From an uncultured Eubacteriales bacterium (GTDB taxonomy: Bacteria > Bacillota > Clostridia > Oscillospirales > Butyricicoccaceae): a DNA stretch of 15,097 nt. The stretch's first letter is position 1. Each line of letters opens with the position of its first letter. Shown in pieces: positions 1 to 7,353 of this stretch. The notes beneath the pieces were generated by a model, which saw only the letters and a program-made list of their open reading frames with translations, was not told the origin of the DNA and made no database searches. The stretch spans positions 1 to 15,097 of the forward strand of contig CAJKFC010000048.1 of assembly GCA_905199135.1 (NCBI GenBank), in the 5' to 3' direction. The translations under genes and the position numbers were made by a program.

Positions 1-69
1 GGCACAGACGGTATGATAATGTACAAGACAGGCTCCCGCTACTACCACAACATGGTCGTTTACGAATGA
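1..69 (+). CDS. C-terminal end of an unrecognised protein (partial)
   Basis: An open frame enters from the left edge and stops with TGA at 67-69, giving 22 residues that end in ...YYHNMVVYE. The tail is rich in Tyr and Met and carries no motif I recognise. It is not the usual end of CysRS, the common neighbour of mrnC in Bacillus. The strong terminator eight bases later supports it as the real end of a + strand transcript. Family unknown; the frame is supported only by its position before the terminator. Confidence 0.5.
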   Translation, partial: GTDGMIMYKTGSRYYHNMVVYE

Positions 70-77
70 TCCATACA

Positions 78-109
78 ATAAAAAAGACGGCTTCGGCCGT
101 CTTTTTTAT
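78..109 (+). terminator. Rho-independent terminator with UUCG tetraloop
   Basis: GACGGC (86-91), loop TTCG (92-95) and GCCGTC (96-101) form a perfect GC-rich stem. An A-run before it and six Ts after it (102-107) extend pairing to a 14-bp stem covering 78-109. The A-run/T-run symmetry means it could also stop minus-strand transcription. It ends the upstream transcript and separates it from the mrnC promoter. Confidence 0.93.
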
Positions 110-193
110 GTGCCTTTACAATATAATATAAAGTACGGCAAACAGACAAATCAGTCCAAAATATACCGATTTTTAAAAATATTCGCCAAAAAG

Positions 194-222
194 TTGCATA
201 AACAGATATTTTGTGTTAAAAT
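194..222 (+). promoter_or_regulatory. Sigma-A promoter for mrnC
   Basis: TTGCAT (194-199), a 17-base spacer and TAAAAT (217-222). TG at 214-215 adds an extended -10 element. The predicted start is near 229, leaving a leader of about 40 bases before the ATG at 271. Between the terminator (109) and this promoter, the AT-rich stretch shows nothing else that I can support. Confidence 0.75.
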
Positions 223-223
223 A

Positions 224-240
224 CTATGTTAGAGACATAG
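224..240. promoter_or_regulatory. Inverted repeat overlapping the mrnC transcription start
   Basis: CTATGT (224-229), five bases, then ACATAG (235-240) is a perfect 6-bp inverted repeat lying directly after the -10 box, a usual place for a repressor operator. A single ACATAG half-site recurs at 1510-1515, just after the -10 of the next promoter. A short palindrome in AT-rich DNA may be chance; no cognate regulator is identified. Confidence 0.3.
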
Positions 241-270
241 ACGCAGCAGAACACATAAAGGAAAACGCCC

Positions 271-693
271 ATGGATATACTTTTCAGACCTCTTGAAAAA
301 GAAAAAATGCCTCAGATGCCGCCGCTGACGCTGGCTCATATAGGCGACTGTATTTTTGAACTTATGGCCCGCTCATATGTGGTGCACAGCGGTGTATTTA
401 CGGCGGGAAAAGCCCACAAAAAGACGGTATCCCTCGTCAGCGCCAGAGCTCAGAGCCGTATGGCCCACGCCGTATTTGAATCTTTGAGCGATGAGGAAAA
501 GGATATTTACAAGAGGGGCAGAAACGCCAAGCCGAAAACCATGTCGAAAAACGCCGATACCGCCGAGTATCTCAGCGCAACAGGCCTTGAGGCCCTGTTC
601 GGATGGCTCTATCTCAGAGGGGACAGAGACAGGCTGGAGAGTCTTTTCGAAATGTGTATGAAAGCTCTGGAGACTGAAAATGAAAATTCTTAG
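271..693 (+). CDS. mrnC: Mini-ribonuclease 3
   Basis: Mini-III is an RNase III-like endonuclease without the double-stranded RNA-binding domain; in Bacillus it cleaves pre-23S rRNA to the mature ends. At 140 aa the length is normal. The signature is present: HIGDCIFE at 23-30, with the catalytic Asp26 and Glu30; RGRNAK at 82-87; and ATGLEALFGWLYL at 103-115, supplying the second acidic patch (Glu107). The ATG at 271 follows an AAAGGAAA site at a suitable distance and its own promoter. The last 14 bases overlap the next gene, so the two are translationally coupled. Identification is firm from motifs. The usual neighbour cysS is not visible in the short upstream piece. Confidence 0.95.
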   Translation: MDILFRPLEKEKMPQMPPLTLAHIGDCIFELMARSYVVHSGVFTAGKAHKKTVSLVSARAQSRMAHAVFESLSDEEKDIYKRGRNAKPKTMSKNADTAEYLSATGLEALFGWLYLRGDRDRLESLFEMCMKALETENENS

Positions 694-1489
694 GTTTTTT
701 CTTTTGCTCCTGCTTGCGGGTGTCTGCGTGCTGTTTTACAGCTGGAAAATAGAGCCTGGTATGCTCAAAACCGAGTATATAGAGCTGGAGAGCGAAAAGA
801 TACAGCGTGATGTAACCGTGGCGATTTTGAGCGATGTCCATCTGAAAGCCGACTATCCTGTGGAAAAACTCATTGAAGCCGTGGACAGGATAAATGCCGA
901 AAATCCCGACGCGGTGATTTTTCTGGGAGACCTCTTCGACAACTATTCCTCATACGAGGGAGAAGAGGAAGAGGTGACGGCGGCTTTGACAGGTCTTGCG
1001 GCGCCGCTTAAGCTATGCGTATACAGCAATCACGACTACGGCGGCAGAGGAGCCAACGCTTACAGGGAAATTATGGAAAATGCGGGCTTTGAGATATTCA
1101 AAAACCAAAGCCTTGAAACCGAGTGGGGAATAAGGTTTACAGGCCTTGACGACTATATTTTCGGGCAGAGGGAAGAGATGCAGTGCACCTCCGACAGCTA
1201 TAATTTTGTCTTTGCCCATGCGCCCGACAGCCTGGAATATGTCTCGGGCAGCGATTTCTTCACGGCGGGGCACTCCCACGGAGGACAGGTGAGAATCCCA
1301 TTTTTAAAGCCCTCCTGGCTGCCTTTCGGGGCTCAAAAGCTGGGGTACTGGCGGGGAATGTATCAAAATGACGACGGCTCAAAGGTCTATGTGACGCGGG
1401 GAACGGGCACTTCTCTCTACACTTTGCGCCTTTTTAATGTGCCTGAAATAACTATTTGTAAATTTTCCAAAAAAAGTGTTGAAAAATAG
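680..1489 (+). CDS. Membrane-anchored metallophosphoesterase (YkuE/YaeI-like)
   Basis: This is a calcineurin-type two-metal phosphoesterase of 269 aa. Residues 4-22 form one hydrophobic segment with no proper lipobox before Cys16, so it is probably an N-terminal anchor with the enzyme outside the membrane. Metal-ligand motifs are in order: SDVH (Asp52, His54), GDLFD (bridging Asp84), SNHD (Asn117, His118), FAHAPD (His180) and GHSHGGQVRIP (His198, His200). The catalytic block normally reads GNHD; here the Gly is Ser. The C-terminal GHSHGGQ plus a TRGTG-like block is typical of the YkuE/YaeI group. The start overlaps mrnC by 14 bases, implying co-transcription. Substrate unknown: relatives act on phosphodiesters or lipid phosphates, but nothing here decides it. 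Confidence 0.9.
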   Translation: MKILRFFLLLLLAGVCVLFYSWKIEPGMLKTEYIELESEKIQRDVTVAILSDVHLKADYPVEKLIEAVDRINAENPDAVIFLGDLFDNYSSYEGEEEEVTAALTGLAAPLKLCVYSNHDYGGRGANAYREIMENAGFEIFKNQSLETEWGIRFTGLDDYIFGQREEMQCTSDSYNFVFAHAPDSLEYVSGSDFFTAGHSHGGQVRIPFLKPSWLPFGAQKLGYWRGMYQNDDGSKVYVTRGTGTSLYTLRLFNVPEITICKFSKKSVEK

Positions 1490-1507
1490 AAAATAATCGG
1501 TTAAAAT
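1479..1507 (+). promoter_or_regulatory. Sigma-A promoter for the regulator-ftsEX operon
   Basis: TTGAAA (1479-1484), a 17-base spacer and TAAAAT (1502-1507). The -35 box overlaps the stop codon region of the phosphoesterase gene. The predicted start near 1514 leaves a leader of about 55 bases. The -10 context TTAAAATA matches that of the mrnC promoter, and an ACATAG half-site lies at 1510-1515. Confidence 0.7.
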
Positions 1508-1571
1508 AGACATAGCGGTTATTTGATTTTTATTCAATATATACAAATTAAAAATGAAGGATGTGTACAAT

Positions 1572-2645
1572 ATGACTTCCAAATTTTTCAATGGAATTAT
1601 CAGCGACATGAAGGGCGTTTCGGAAAAAGATATAGGTATAGTGGATCAGTACGGAAAGGTCATCGCCTGTACCGACGAGACGAAGAAGGACAATATGCTC
1701 ACCGAGTCCCTTGCTTTCTTTAAAAACAAGGAGGAGTCGGGCAGCACCAAGGATTACACATACAATCTGGTGGAAGGCTACGGCGGAGATGTCAACTACG
1801 CCGTATTTGTGGCCGGCACAGACGAGCCGTCCCAGGTCATTTGCCGTGCCATTACGGTGGTTATAAACAACAGCCGTCATCTCTACGACGAGAAGTACGA
1901 CAAAGAGGCCTTTATCAAAAAGGTCATATTTGACAATATCCTTCCGACAGATATATTTATCAAGGCGAGAGAGATGAAGTTTGACGAGGAGAAAAAGAGA
2001 GTTTCCTATATCGTCAAGACGACAGAACCCGCACCCCTCAGCGAAATAGTGAGAGAGATGTATCCCGACAAGCAGAACGACTTTGTGGTCGTCGTGTCGG
2101 AAAACGAGATCGCCTTTGTCAAGGAGGTCAAGTCGGGCTTTAAAAAGGACATCATGGCTGTGGCTCAGAACATTTCCAAAACCCTTTCCGAGCGTCAGCT
2201 CGACCATATCGTCGGTGTGGGCTCTCCCGTGCAGACGGTAAAGGACATCGCCCGTTCCTTTAAAGAGGCACAGGTGGCCATGGATGTGGGCAGGGTGTTC
2301 AACAACGAGAGCACGATAATGAACTTCAACAGCCTGGGCATAGAACGCCTCATCTATCAGCTTCCCATGACCCTTTGTGAGATGTTCCTTTCGGAAATCT
2401 TCAAGAAAGGCGCCATCGACGCTCTGGACGAGGAGACTCTCACCACAATAGTAAAGTTCTTTGAGAACAACCTCAATCTCTCCGAAACGGCGAGAAAACT
2501 TTTCGTGCACAGAAATACCCTGGTGTACAGACTTGAAAAGATAAAGAAGATAACCGGTCTTGATATAAGAGAATTCGACAAGGCGACCACATTCAAGGTG
2601 GCCCTCATGGTTCAGAAATATCTCGACTCGGCCAAGAACAAATAG
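1572..2645 (+). CDS. PucR/CdaR-family transcriptional regulator
   Basis: A one-component regulator of the sugar-diacid regulator/PucR type, 357 aa from the ATG at 1572. I prefer this start to the in-frame ATG at 1554 because AAGGA (1557-1561) is well placed for 1572 and would lie inside the gene otherwise. The N-terminal third (to about 120) is a small alpha/beta region that I cannot match to a known diacid-binding domain. The middle (about 130-260) resembles the CdaR GGDEF-like domain without a GGDEF motif. The C-terminus is the hallmark PucR helix-turn-helix: LNLSETARKLFVHRNTLVYRL from residue 301, followed by a short helix pair. It has its own promoter and lies nine bases before ftsE, so it is transcribed with the division genes. 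Ligand and targets unknown. CdaR here means the sugar-diacid family, not the c-di-AMP cyclase partner of the same name. Confidence 0.85.
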   Translation: MTSKFFNGIISDMKGVSEKDIGIVDQYGKVIACTDETKKDNMLTESLAFFKNKEESGSTKDYTYNLVEGYGGDVNYAVFVAGTDEPSQVICRAITVVINNSRHLYDEKYDKEAFIKKVIFDNILPTDIFIKAREMKFDEEKKRVSYIVKTTEPAPLSEIVREMYPDKQNDFVVVVSENEIAFVKEVKSGFKKDIMAVAQNISKTLSERQLDHIVGVGSPVQTVKDIARSFKEAQVAMDVGRVFNNESTIMNFNSLGIERLIYQLPMTLCEMFLSEIFKKGAIDALDEETLTTIVKFFENNLNLSETARKLFVHRNTLVYRLEKIKKITGLDIREFDKATTFKVALMVQKYLDSAKNK

Positions 2646-2654
2646 GTATAAAAC

Positions 2655-3344
2655 ATGATAACAATCAGCGAAGTCTTTAAAACTTACGACAACGGCACAA
2701 AGGCTCTTAAAGGTGTGTCGCTGAATATAAAAGACGGTGAATTTGTATTTATCGTCGGCCCTTCGGGCTCGGGCAAATCCACCATAATAAAGCTTTTGGT
2801 GGGAGAGCTCAAGCCCACAAGCGGCAAAGTCAATGTAAACGGCTTTGATGTGGGCTCCCTCAAATCAAAATATATCCCCTACCTCAGACGCACGGTGGGC
2901 GTAGTCTTTCAGGATTTCAGGCTCATCGACAAAAAGACGGTGTATGAAAATGTAGCATTCGTCATGAGGGCGGTGGGCGCGCCTCAGAGAGTTATCAAAA
3001 AGAGGGTGCCCTATGTTTTGGATCTTGTGGGTCTTCTGAAAAAGGCGAGAAGATATCCAACGGAGCTTTCGGGCGGCGAACAGCAGAGAGTCGCCATAGC
3101 GAGAGCCCTTGTCAACAATCCCGATGTCATAATCGCCGATGAGCCTACGGGAAACCTCGACCCCGAGCGCTCTTTGGAGCTCATGACCCTTTTTGAGAAA
3201 ATAAACGCTTTGGGAACTACGGTTTTGGTGGTCACACATGAGAAAGAGCTGGTGGATCAGTTCGGAAAACGAGTGGTGGCCATAGACGGCGGCTATGTCA
3301 CAAGCGATCACGAAGGGGGTTATTATGAAAAAGAGGAGAGGTAA
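2655..3344 (+). CDS. ftsE: Cell division ATP-binding protein FtsE
   Basis: ATPase subunit of the FtsEX complex, an ABC-type machine that does not transport but transmits ATP hydrolysis through the membrane to activate extracellular murein hydrolases. The 229 aa length is standard. Walker A GPSGSGKST at 35-43; Q-loop in VFQDFRLI; signature LSGGEQQRV from 138; Walker B VIIADEPTG with Asp162 and Glu163; H-loop His195. All catalytic residues are present. The ribosome binding site is weak (AGG at the preceding stop), suggesting translational coupling to the regulator gene. The end overlaps ftsX by 20 bases. FtsE is separated from other ABC ATPases here by the FtsX partner and the following hydrolase gene. 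Confidence 0.96.
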   Translation: MITISEVFKTYDNGTKALKGVSLNIKDGEFVFIVGPSGSGKSTIIKLLVGELKPTSGKVNVNGFDVGSLKSKYIPYLRRTVGVVFQDFRLIDKKTVYENVAFVMRAVGAPQRVIKKRVPYVLDLVGLLKKARRYPTELSGGEQQRVAIARALVNNPDVIIADEPTGNLDPERSLELMTLFEKINALGTTVLVVTHEKELVDQFGKRVVAIDGGYVTSDHEGGYYEKEER

Positions 3345-4224
3345 GAGCAACTTTTTTTATTTTATAAAAGAAGGTCTCAGAAACATATTTCTCAACGGAT
3401 TCATGTCTTTTGCCGCCGTATCTGTTATGGCGGCCTGCCTTTTGATAACGGGCAGCTTCTCTCTTGTGGCCTACAACATAGGCGCGATAATAGAAGGCAT
3501 GGAGAGTCAGAACGAAATCGCGGTATACATAGACGAGAGCTTTACGAGAGAACAGGCTCTTGCTCTTGAGAGCGAGATAAAGAAGATAGACAATATAGAC
3601 ACGGTGGAGTTTATCTCCAAAGAGCAGGCCTTTGATGACTATCTTGTCAGCATGGGCGACGACGCCTATATCCTTGAGGATCTCAGAGAGGACAACCCTT
3701 TGAGAGACGGCTATAAGATAACCATGAAAGACATAAGCCTGCACGCCGAGACAATAGAGAAGATACAGGAGATAGCAGGTGTCGGCGATACTGTGAGCCG
3801 AAAGGACATATCCGACAGGTTACTTCAGATAAAGAGCGTTGTAAACGCCATTTCCGCCACACTCATCGCCCTTTTGGGTGCGGTATCCCTGTTTATAATA
3901 TCCAATACCGTAAGACTGGCACTGTTTTACAGAAGAGAAGAGATCGCCATCATGAGAATGGTGGGCGCCACCAACTCATTTATCAGAATGCCCTTTGTGG
4001 TAGAGGGAGTGTGTCTCGGATTTTTCGGAGGTATTCTGGCCTATGCCGCCCAGTTCGGAGTGTATAAATATATATCCGACGGACTTGTGGCGCAGGTGGG
4101 ACTTCTGGAAGCAATTCCGTTTGCAGAGTTTGCCTTTCCGCTTTTTGCCGTGCTGGCAATTTCCGGAACATGTATAGGACTTGTGGGAAGTATATTTACC
4201 ATACAGAGATTTTTAAAGGTATAG
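3325..4224 (+). CDS. ftsX: Cell division protein FtsX
   Basis: Membrane subunit of FtsEX. I take the ATG at 3325 (299 aa), preceded by GAAGGGGG at ideal spacing; a longer reading from 3295 would add ten residues lying mostly inside ftsE without a good site. Layout: cytoplasmic basic N-terminus, TM1 about 26-50, a large extracellular loop about 51-168 that binds the hydrolase in studied species, TM2 about 171-200, TM3 about 223-245 and TM4 about 268-292. The REEIAIMRMVGA stretch at 204-215 is the typical coupling helix after TM2. Length and topology are normal for Firmicute FtsX. The next gene encodes a likely partner with the expected coiled coil and peptidase domain. Confidence 0.95.
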   Translation: MKKRRGKSNFFYFIKEGLRNIFLNGFMSFAAVSVMAACLLITGSFSLVAYNIGAIIEGMESQNEIAVYIDESFTREQALALESEIKKIDNIDTVEFISKEQAFDDYLVSMGDDAYILEDLREDNPLRDGYKITMKDISLHAETIEKIQEIAGVGDTVSRKDISDRLLQIKSVVNAISATLIALLGAVSLFIISNTVRLALFYRREEIAIMRMVGATNSFIRMPFVVEGVCLGFFGGILAYAAQFGVYKYISDGLVAQVGLLEAIPFAEFAFPLFAVLAISGTCIGLVGSIFTIQRFLKV

Positions 4225-4242
4225 CATTTTCGGAGGAAAACG

Positions 4243-5433
4243 ATGAAAAGAAAACACAGACAGCTTTTTGCCAGCATAATTGCCGGCACGCTTGCCTTCC
4301 TCATGTTCATGTCGCTGTTTGCCCAGCTTTTCTTCAGAGGCACCGCTCTTGAGGCCTCCCGGGAAAATCTCGACAAGCTCAAGGAGTCCCTTGAGGCAAC
4401 AAAGGAGCGTCAGGAGGAGATAGAGGCCGACCTCGACAAGATAGCGGGGCAGAAGGACGCAGTCCTCAAGGAGATAGAGCTTCTCGACGGCCGCATAAGC
4501 ACATTGGAAGAGGAGATTTCCCTCAATAACGCCATCATAACCGAGCTTTCGGGTCAGATTGAGCAGAAGGAAGTCGAAATCAACGATATGCAGCAGAAAG
4601 AGGACGAGCAGTACGAAAAGCTCAGAGAGCGCATACGCATAATGTATGAGAGAGGCGATGTCAGCTATCTCGAGCTGCTTTTGGACGCCGACGGCTTCTA
4701 TGATTTCCTTACAAAGTATGAGATAATAAAGCAGATATCTACATATGAAAAACAGCTCTTTAACGAAATAAAAGCCCTTAAAGAGCAGATAATAGTGGAA
4801 AAAGAGGCTCTCGAGGCCGATAAGGCCCAGCAGGCCGAATCAAAGGCCCAGCTGGAGGCAGCCAAGAGTGAGCTCGACAGTCAGGTCGCCCAGAAACAGG
4901 CTCAGATGAAGGCGTTAGAGGACACCGAGAGCGAGGAAAAGGACAAGCTGGTGGCCTTTGCCGAGGACGAGGAGCGCATCAACAACGAGATAAAGGAAAT
5001 GGTTGCGGCTCTTGCGGCTCAGAACAGCGGCGACTATGTAGGCGGCACATTCCAGTGGCCCGCTCCCGGCTATACCAGAATAACATCGAGGTTCGGCATG
5101 AGACTGCACCCGGTGCTCGGCGTTTATAAACTCCACACGGGTACTGACATAGGCGCTCCAAAAGGGGCAAAGATAGTGGCTGCCAATGACGGCACCGTAA
5201 TCACCTCCACATATAACGCCTCTTACGGAAACTATGTGGTTATAGATCACGGCGGAAATACCGTAACACTCTACGCGCACATGAGCTCCCGCTCGGTGCA
5301 GAAGGGCGCCACCGTTTCAAAGGGTCAGCAGATAGGTCTTGTGGGTTCGACAGGCTATTCCACAGGAGCCCATCTCCACTTTGAGGTCATCAAAAACGGA
5401 AGCTATACAGACCCCATGTCATATTTCAATTAG
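4243..5433 (+). CDS. Coiled-coil M23 (LytM) murein hydrolase, probable FtsEX effector
   Basis: An exported peptidoglycan hydrolase or hydrolase activator of 396 aa, similar in layout to EnvC. PcsB and CwlO, the FtsEX effectors of streptococci and Bacillus, share the coiled coil but carry a CHAP or NlpC/P60 domain instead of M23. Residues 7-33 are a signal or anchor segment. Residues about 38-255 are a long Glu/Lys/Gln-rich coiled coil in two halves around a short non-coiled part (about 125-165). The C-terminal M23 domain (about 272-396) keeps all zinc and catalytic residues: HTGTD (His298, Asp302), YAH (His346) and HLH (His377, His379). It should therefore be an active endopeptidase, unlike degenerate EnvC activators. 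CGGAGGAAAA gives a strong site before the ATG. Assignment as the FtsEX partner is from context and architecture. Confidence 0.93.
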   Translation: MKRKHRQLFASIIAGTLAFLMFMSLFAQLFFRGTALEASRENLDKLKESLEATKERQEEIEADLDKIAGQKDAVLKEIELLDGRISTLEEEISLNNAIITELSGQIEQKEVEINDMQQKEDEQYEKLRERIRIMYERGDVSYLELLLDADGFYDFLTKYEIIKQISTYEKQLFNEIKALKEQIIVEKEALEADKAQQAESKAQLEAAKSELDSQVAQKQAQMKALEDTESEEKDKLVAFAEDEERINNEIKEMVAALAAQNSGDYVGGTFQWPAPGYTRITSRFGMRLHPVLGVYKLHTGTDIGAPKGAKIVAANDGTVITSTYNASYGNYVVIDHGGNTVTLYAHMSSRSVQKGATVSKGQQIGLVGSTGYSTGAHLHFEVIKNGSYTDPMSYFN

Positions 5434-5456
5434 GTTTTATTAGGAGACTTTAAATC

Positions 5457-6668
5457 TTGAACAAAAAGAGAATAACACTGCCGACTGCCCTTATGCTCAT
5501 GTTCCTGGCAGTGATAACAACGGCAAACATCACCCTCTATGTGGCCGCCGATTACTACGGCACAAGGCTGGGAAATCTCCAGGCCAGTGAGGAAAAGTAT
5601 TCGAAATTCGCCGAGGTTTCCTCCATTGTGGAAAAATATTTCGTAGGCGAATATGACGAAGAGGAACTTATGGACGGCGCAATATCGGGCTATGTGTCCG
5701 CTTTGGGCGACAAATGGTCGGGATATTACACCGCCGAGGAATATAAGCTGATAAACGACGACAACAATAATAAATACGCGGGCGTCGGCATAACGGTCAG
5801 CTACGACACCGAAAAGGACATATACACCATAACAGCCCTCACCGATGAAGGACCTGCACAGCAGGCGGGCATCGGAATAAACGACATAATAAGAGCCGTC
5901 GAAGGCAAGGAGCTCGAAGGCGTTTCACAGAACGAGCTGGTCTCGATGGTCAGAGGCGAAGTGGGCACAGAGGTGACACTCACCATAGAAAAGCAGTCGG
6001 GCGAGGTTAAAGATTACACCCTCGAGAGACAGGAGATATACACTCCCGACATCACATCGGAAATGCTGGAGGGCAACATAGGCTTTATAAGGATCGACGC
6101 CTTTGACAAGGGAGCCGAACAGGAGTTTGAAACTCACCTTCAGAGCCTTGTGGACGCAGGAGCCAAGGCCCTCATCTTCGATGTCAGGGTAAACGGCGGA
6201 GGATATGCCGATGTCATGTCGGAAATGCTCGATAAGCTCCTGCCCAAGGGAATGATAATAAGCATGACCGACAAGAACGGAAATACCGATGAGAACTATT
6301 CTGACGACGAGTGCGTCGGCCTGCCGATGGCGGTTCTGACAAACAGATATTCCATAAGCGCCGCAGAATTTTTCGCAGCGGCCATACAGGAGTATGGCGT
6401 CGGCACCGTGGTAGGCGAAAAGACAGGCGGCAAGGGCTATGCCCAGACAATGATGCCCCTTTCCGACGGCTCGGCTCTCAATATCTCCACATACAGATAT
6501 TACACACCAAAGGGAAACACCCTCGCCGAGACGGGCGTGACCCCCGATGTAGAAGTGGCGCTTGAGGAGGAAAAGCTTCAGGACTTCTACTCCCTCGAAA
6601 AAGAGGAAGATACCCAGCTTCAAAAAGCAATAGAAATACTTCTGCCCCAGATAGGCGCGGCGGAGTAA
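5457..6668 (+). CDS. S41-family C-terminal processing peptidase
   Basis: A periplasm-facing carboxyl-terminal processing protease, 403 aa, starting at a TTG (5457) ten bases after AGGAG (5442-5446). One membrane segment lies at about 9-30, then a helical region, a PDZ domain (about 107-190) that recognises the C-terminus of substrates, and the S41 protease core. The Ser-Lys-Gln triad is intact: Ser301 in YSISAAE, Lys326 and Gln330 in GGKGYAQ, with the 25-residue Ser-Lys spacing of CtpA/CtpB. The motif reads TGGKG rather than the more usual TFGKG. It is the last gene of the division block and is followed by a terminator. Likely substrates are exported wall enzymes such as the upstream M23 protein, but this is inference. 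Confidence 0.94.
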   Translation: MNKKRITLPTALMLMFLAVITTANITLYVAADYYGTRLGNLQASEEKYSKFAEVSSIVEKYFVGEYDEEELMDGAISGYVSALGDKWSGYYTAEEYKLINDDNNNKYAGVGITVSYDTEKDIYTITALTDEGPAQQAGIGINDIIRAVEGKELEGVSQNELVSMVRGEVGTEVTLTIEKQSGEVKDYTLERQEIYTPDITSEMLEGNIGFIRIDAFDKGAEQEFETHLQSLVDAGAKALIFDVRVNGGGYADVMSEMLDKLLPKGMIISMTDKNGNTDENYSDDECVGLPMAVLTNRYSISAAEFFAAAIQEYGVGTVVGEKTGGKGYAQTMMPLSDGSALNISTYRYYTPKGNTLAETGVTPDVEVALEEEKLQDFYSLEKEEDTQLQKAIEILLPQIGAAE

Positions 6669-6679
6669 AAGACAAAAAG

Positions 6680-6719
6680 CATATACATTGGCGCAATCGG
6701 CAATGTATATGTTTATTTT
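6680..6719 (+). terminator. Rho-independent terminator after the division operon
   Basis: CATATACATTG (6680-6690) pairs perfectly with CAATGTATATG (6701-6711) around a 10-base loop, followed by TTTATTTT. The stem is AT-rich, so termination may be incomplete. It separates the S41 gene from the greA promoter. Confidence 0.82.
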
Positions 6720-6749
6720 GTATTCTTTTGGCTAAAAGGAAAAATATGC

Positions 6750-6778
6750 TTGACATTCCACAGTTCAAACAATATAAT
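6750..6778 (+). promoter_or_regulatory. Perfect-consensus sigma-A promoter for greA-lysS
   Basis: TTGACA (6750-6755), a 17-base spacer and TATAAT (6773-6778) match the consensus exactly, so strong constitutive expression is likely. The start near 6785 leaves a leader of about 60 bases, with T-runs but no convincing hairpin, before the AAGGAG at 6833-6838. Confidence 0.93.
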
Positions 6779-6845
6779 AGTTGAATACGGGGAGTTTTTT
6801 GTTAAATAATTTTTTCGACAATAAATTGAGACAAGGAGCAAGGAC

Positions 6846-7319
6846 ATGCAGAAACAGTATAAGATGACAAAAGAAAAATATGATGAGCTGGTAAAAGAGC
6901 TTGAATATATGAAAACAGTCCGCGAGAAGGAGGTTGCAGACCAGGTAAAGGAGGCACGCTCCTTCGGTGACCTTTCCGAAAACAGCGAATACGATGAGGC
7001 AAAAAACGAGCAGGGCAAGCTCTATTCGAGAATTGCCGAGGTTGAGAACATTCTTGCAAACCACATCATCATCGAGGACAGCGATCTCATGCCCTCCGAG
7101 GTAGTTACGGGCTGCAAGATAAAGGTTGAGGACATGGAGTTCGGCGATGTCGAGGAGTTTTACATCGTGGGCTCTCAGGAGGCAAAGCCCATCGAAGGCA
7201 GAATCTCCGACGAATCCCCCTTCGGCATGGGAATGCTGGGCAAAAAGGTCGGCGAGATTGCAGTAGTCGACGCCCCCGCCGGACAGCAGAAGTATAAAAT
7301 CCTGGAGATATCCAAATAA
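6846..7319 (+). CDS. greA: Transcription elongation factor GreA
   Basis: GreA enters the secondary channel of RNA polymerase and stimulates cleavage of backtracked RNA. The 157 aa length is normal. The N-terminal coiled coil (about 1-75) carries the tip motif GDLSENSEYDEAKNEQ at 41-56, with the two essential acidic residues Asp42 and Glu45, matching Asp41 and Glu44 of E. coli. The C-terminal FKBP-like domain (about 82-157) includes the GMLGKKVGE turn that binds polymerase. AAGGAG lies seven bases before the ATG. It is the first gene of its transcript and lies 34 bases before lysS, a common Firmicute pairing. Confidence 0.97.
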   Translation: MQKQYKMTKEKYDELVKELEYMKTVREKEVADQVKEARSFGDLSENSEYDEAKNEQGKLYSRIAEVENILANHIIIEDSDLMPSEVVTGCKIKVEDMEFGDVEEFYIVGSQEAKPIEGRISDESPFGMGMLGKKVGEIAVVDAPAGQQKYKILEISK

Positions 7320-7353
7320 GAGAACGGAAACTGAAAGGAAGAAGGAAATAAAG

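Noticed and set aside
1548..2510. A 320-residue minus-strand open frame opposite the PucR-type regulator
   Set aside because: It is antisense to a gene with a clear helix-turn-helix; the translation is His/Leu/Val-rich without a recognisable domain.
6779..6845. Possible regulatory RNA element in the greA leader
   Set aside because: Two T-runs are present but no stem of useful length pairs with them, so I see only an ordinary leader.
7320..7353. Possible T-box or lysine riboswitch before lysS
   Set aside because: The gap after greA is 34 bases and holds only a ribosome binding site; neither element could fit.
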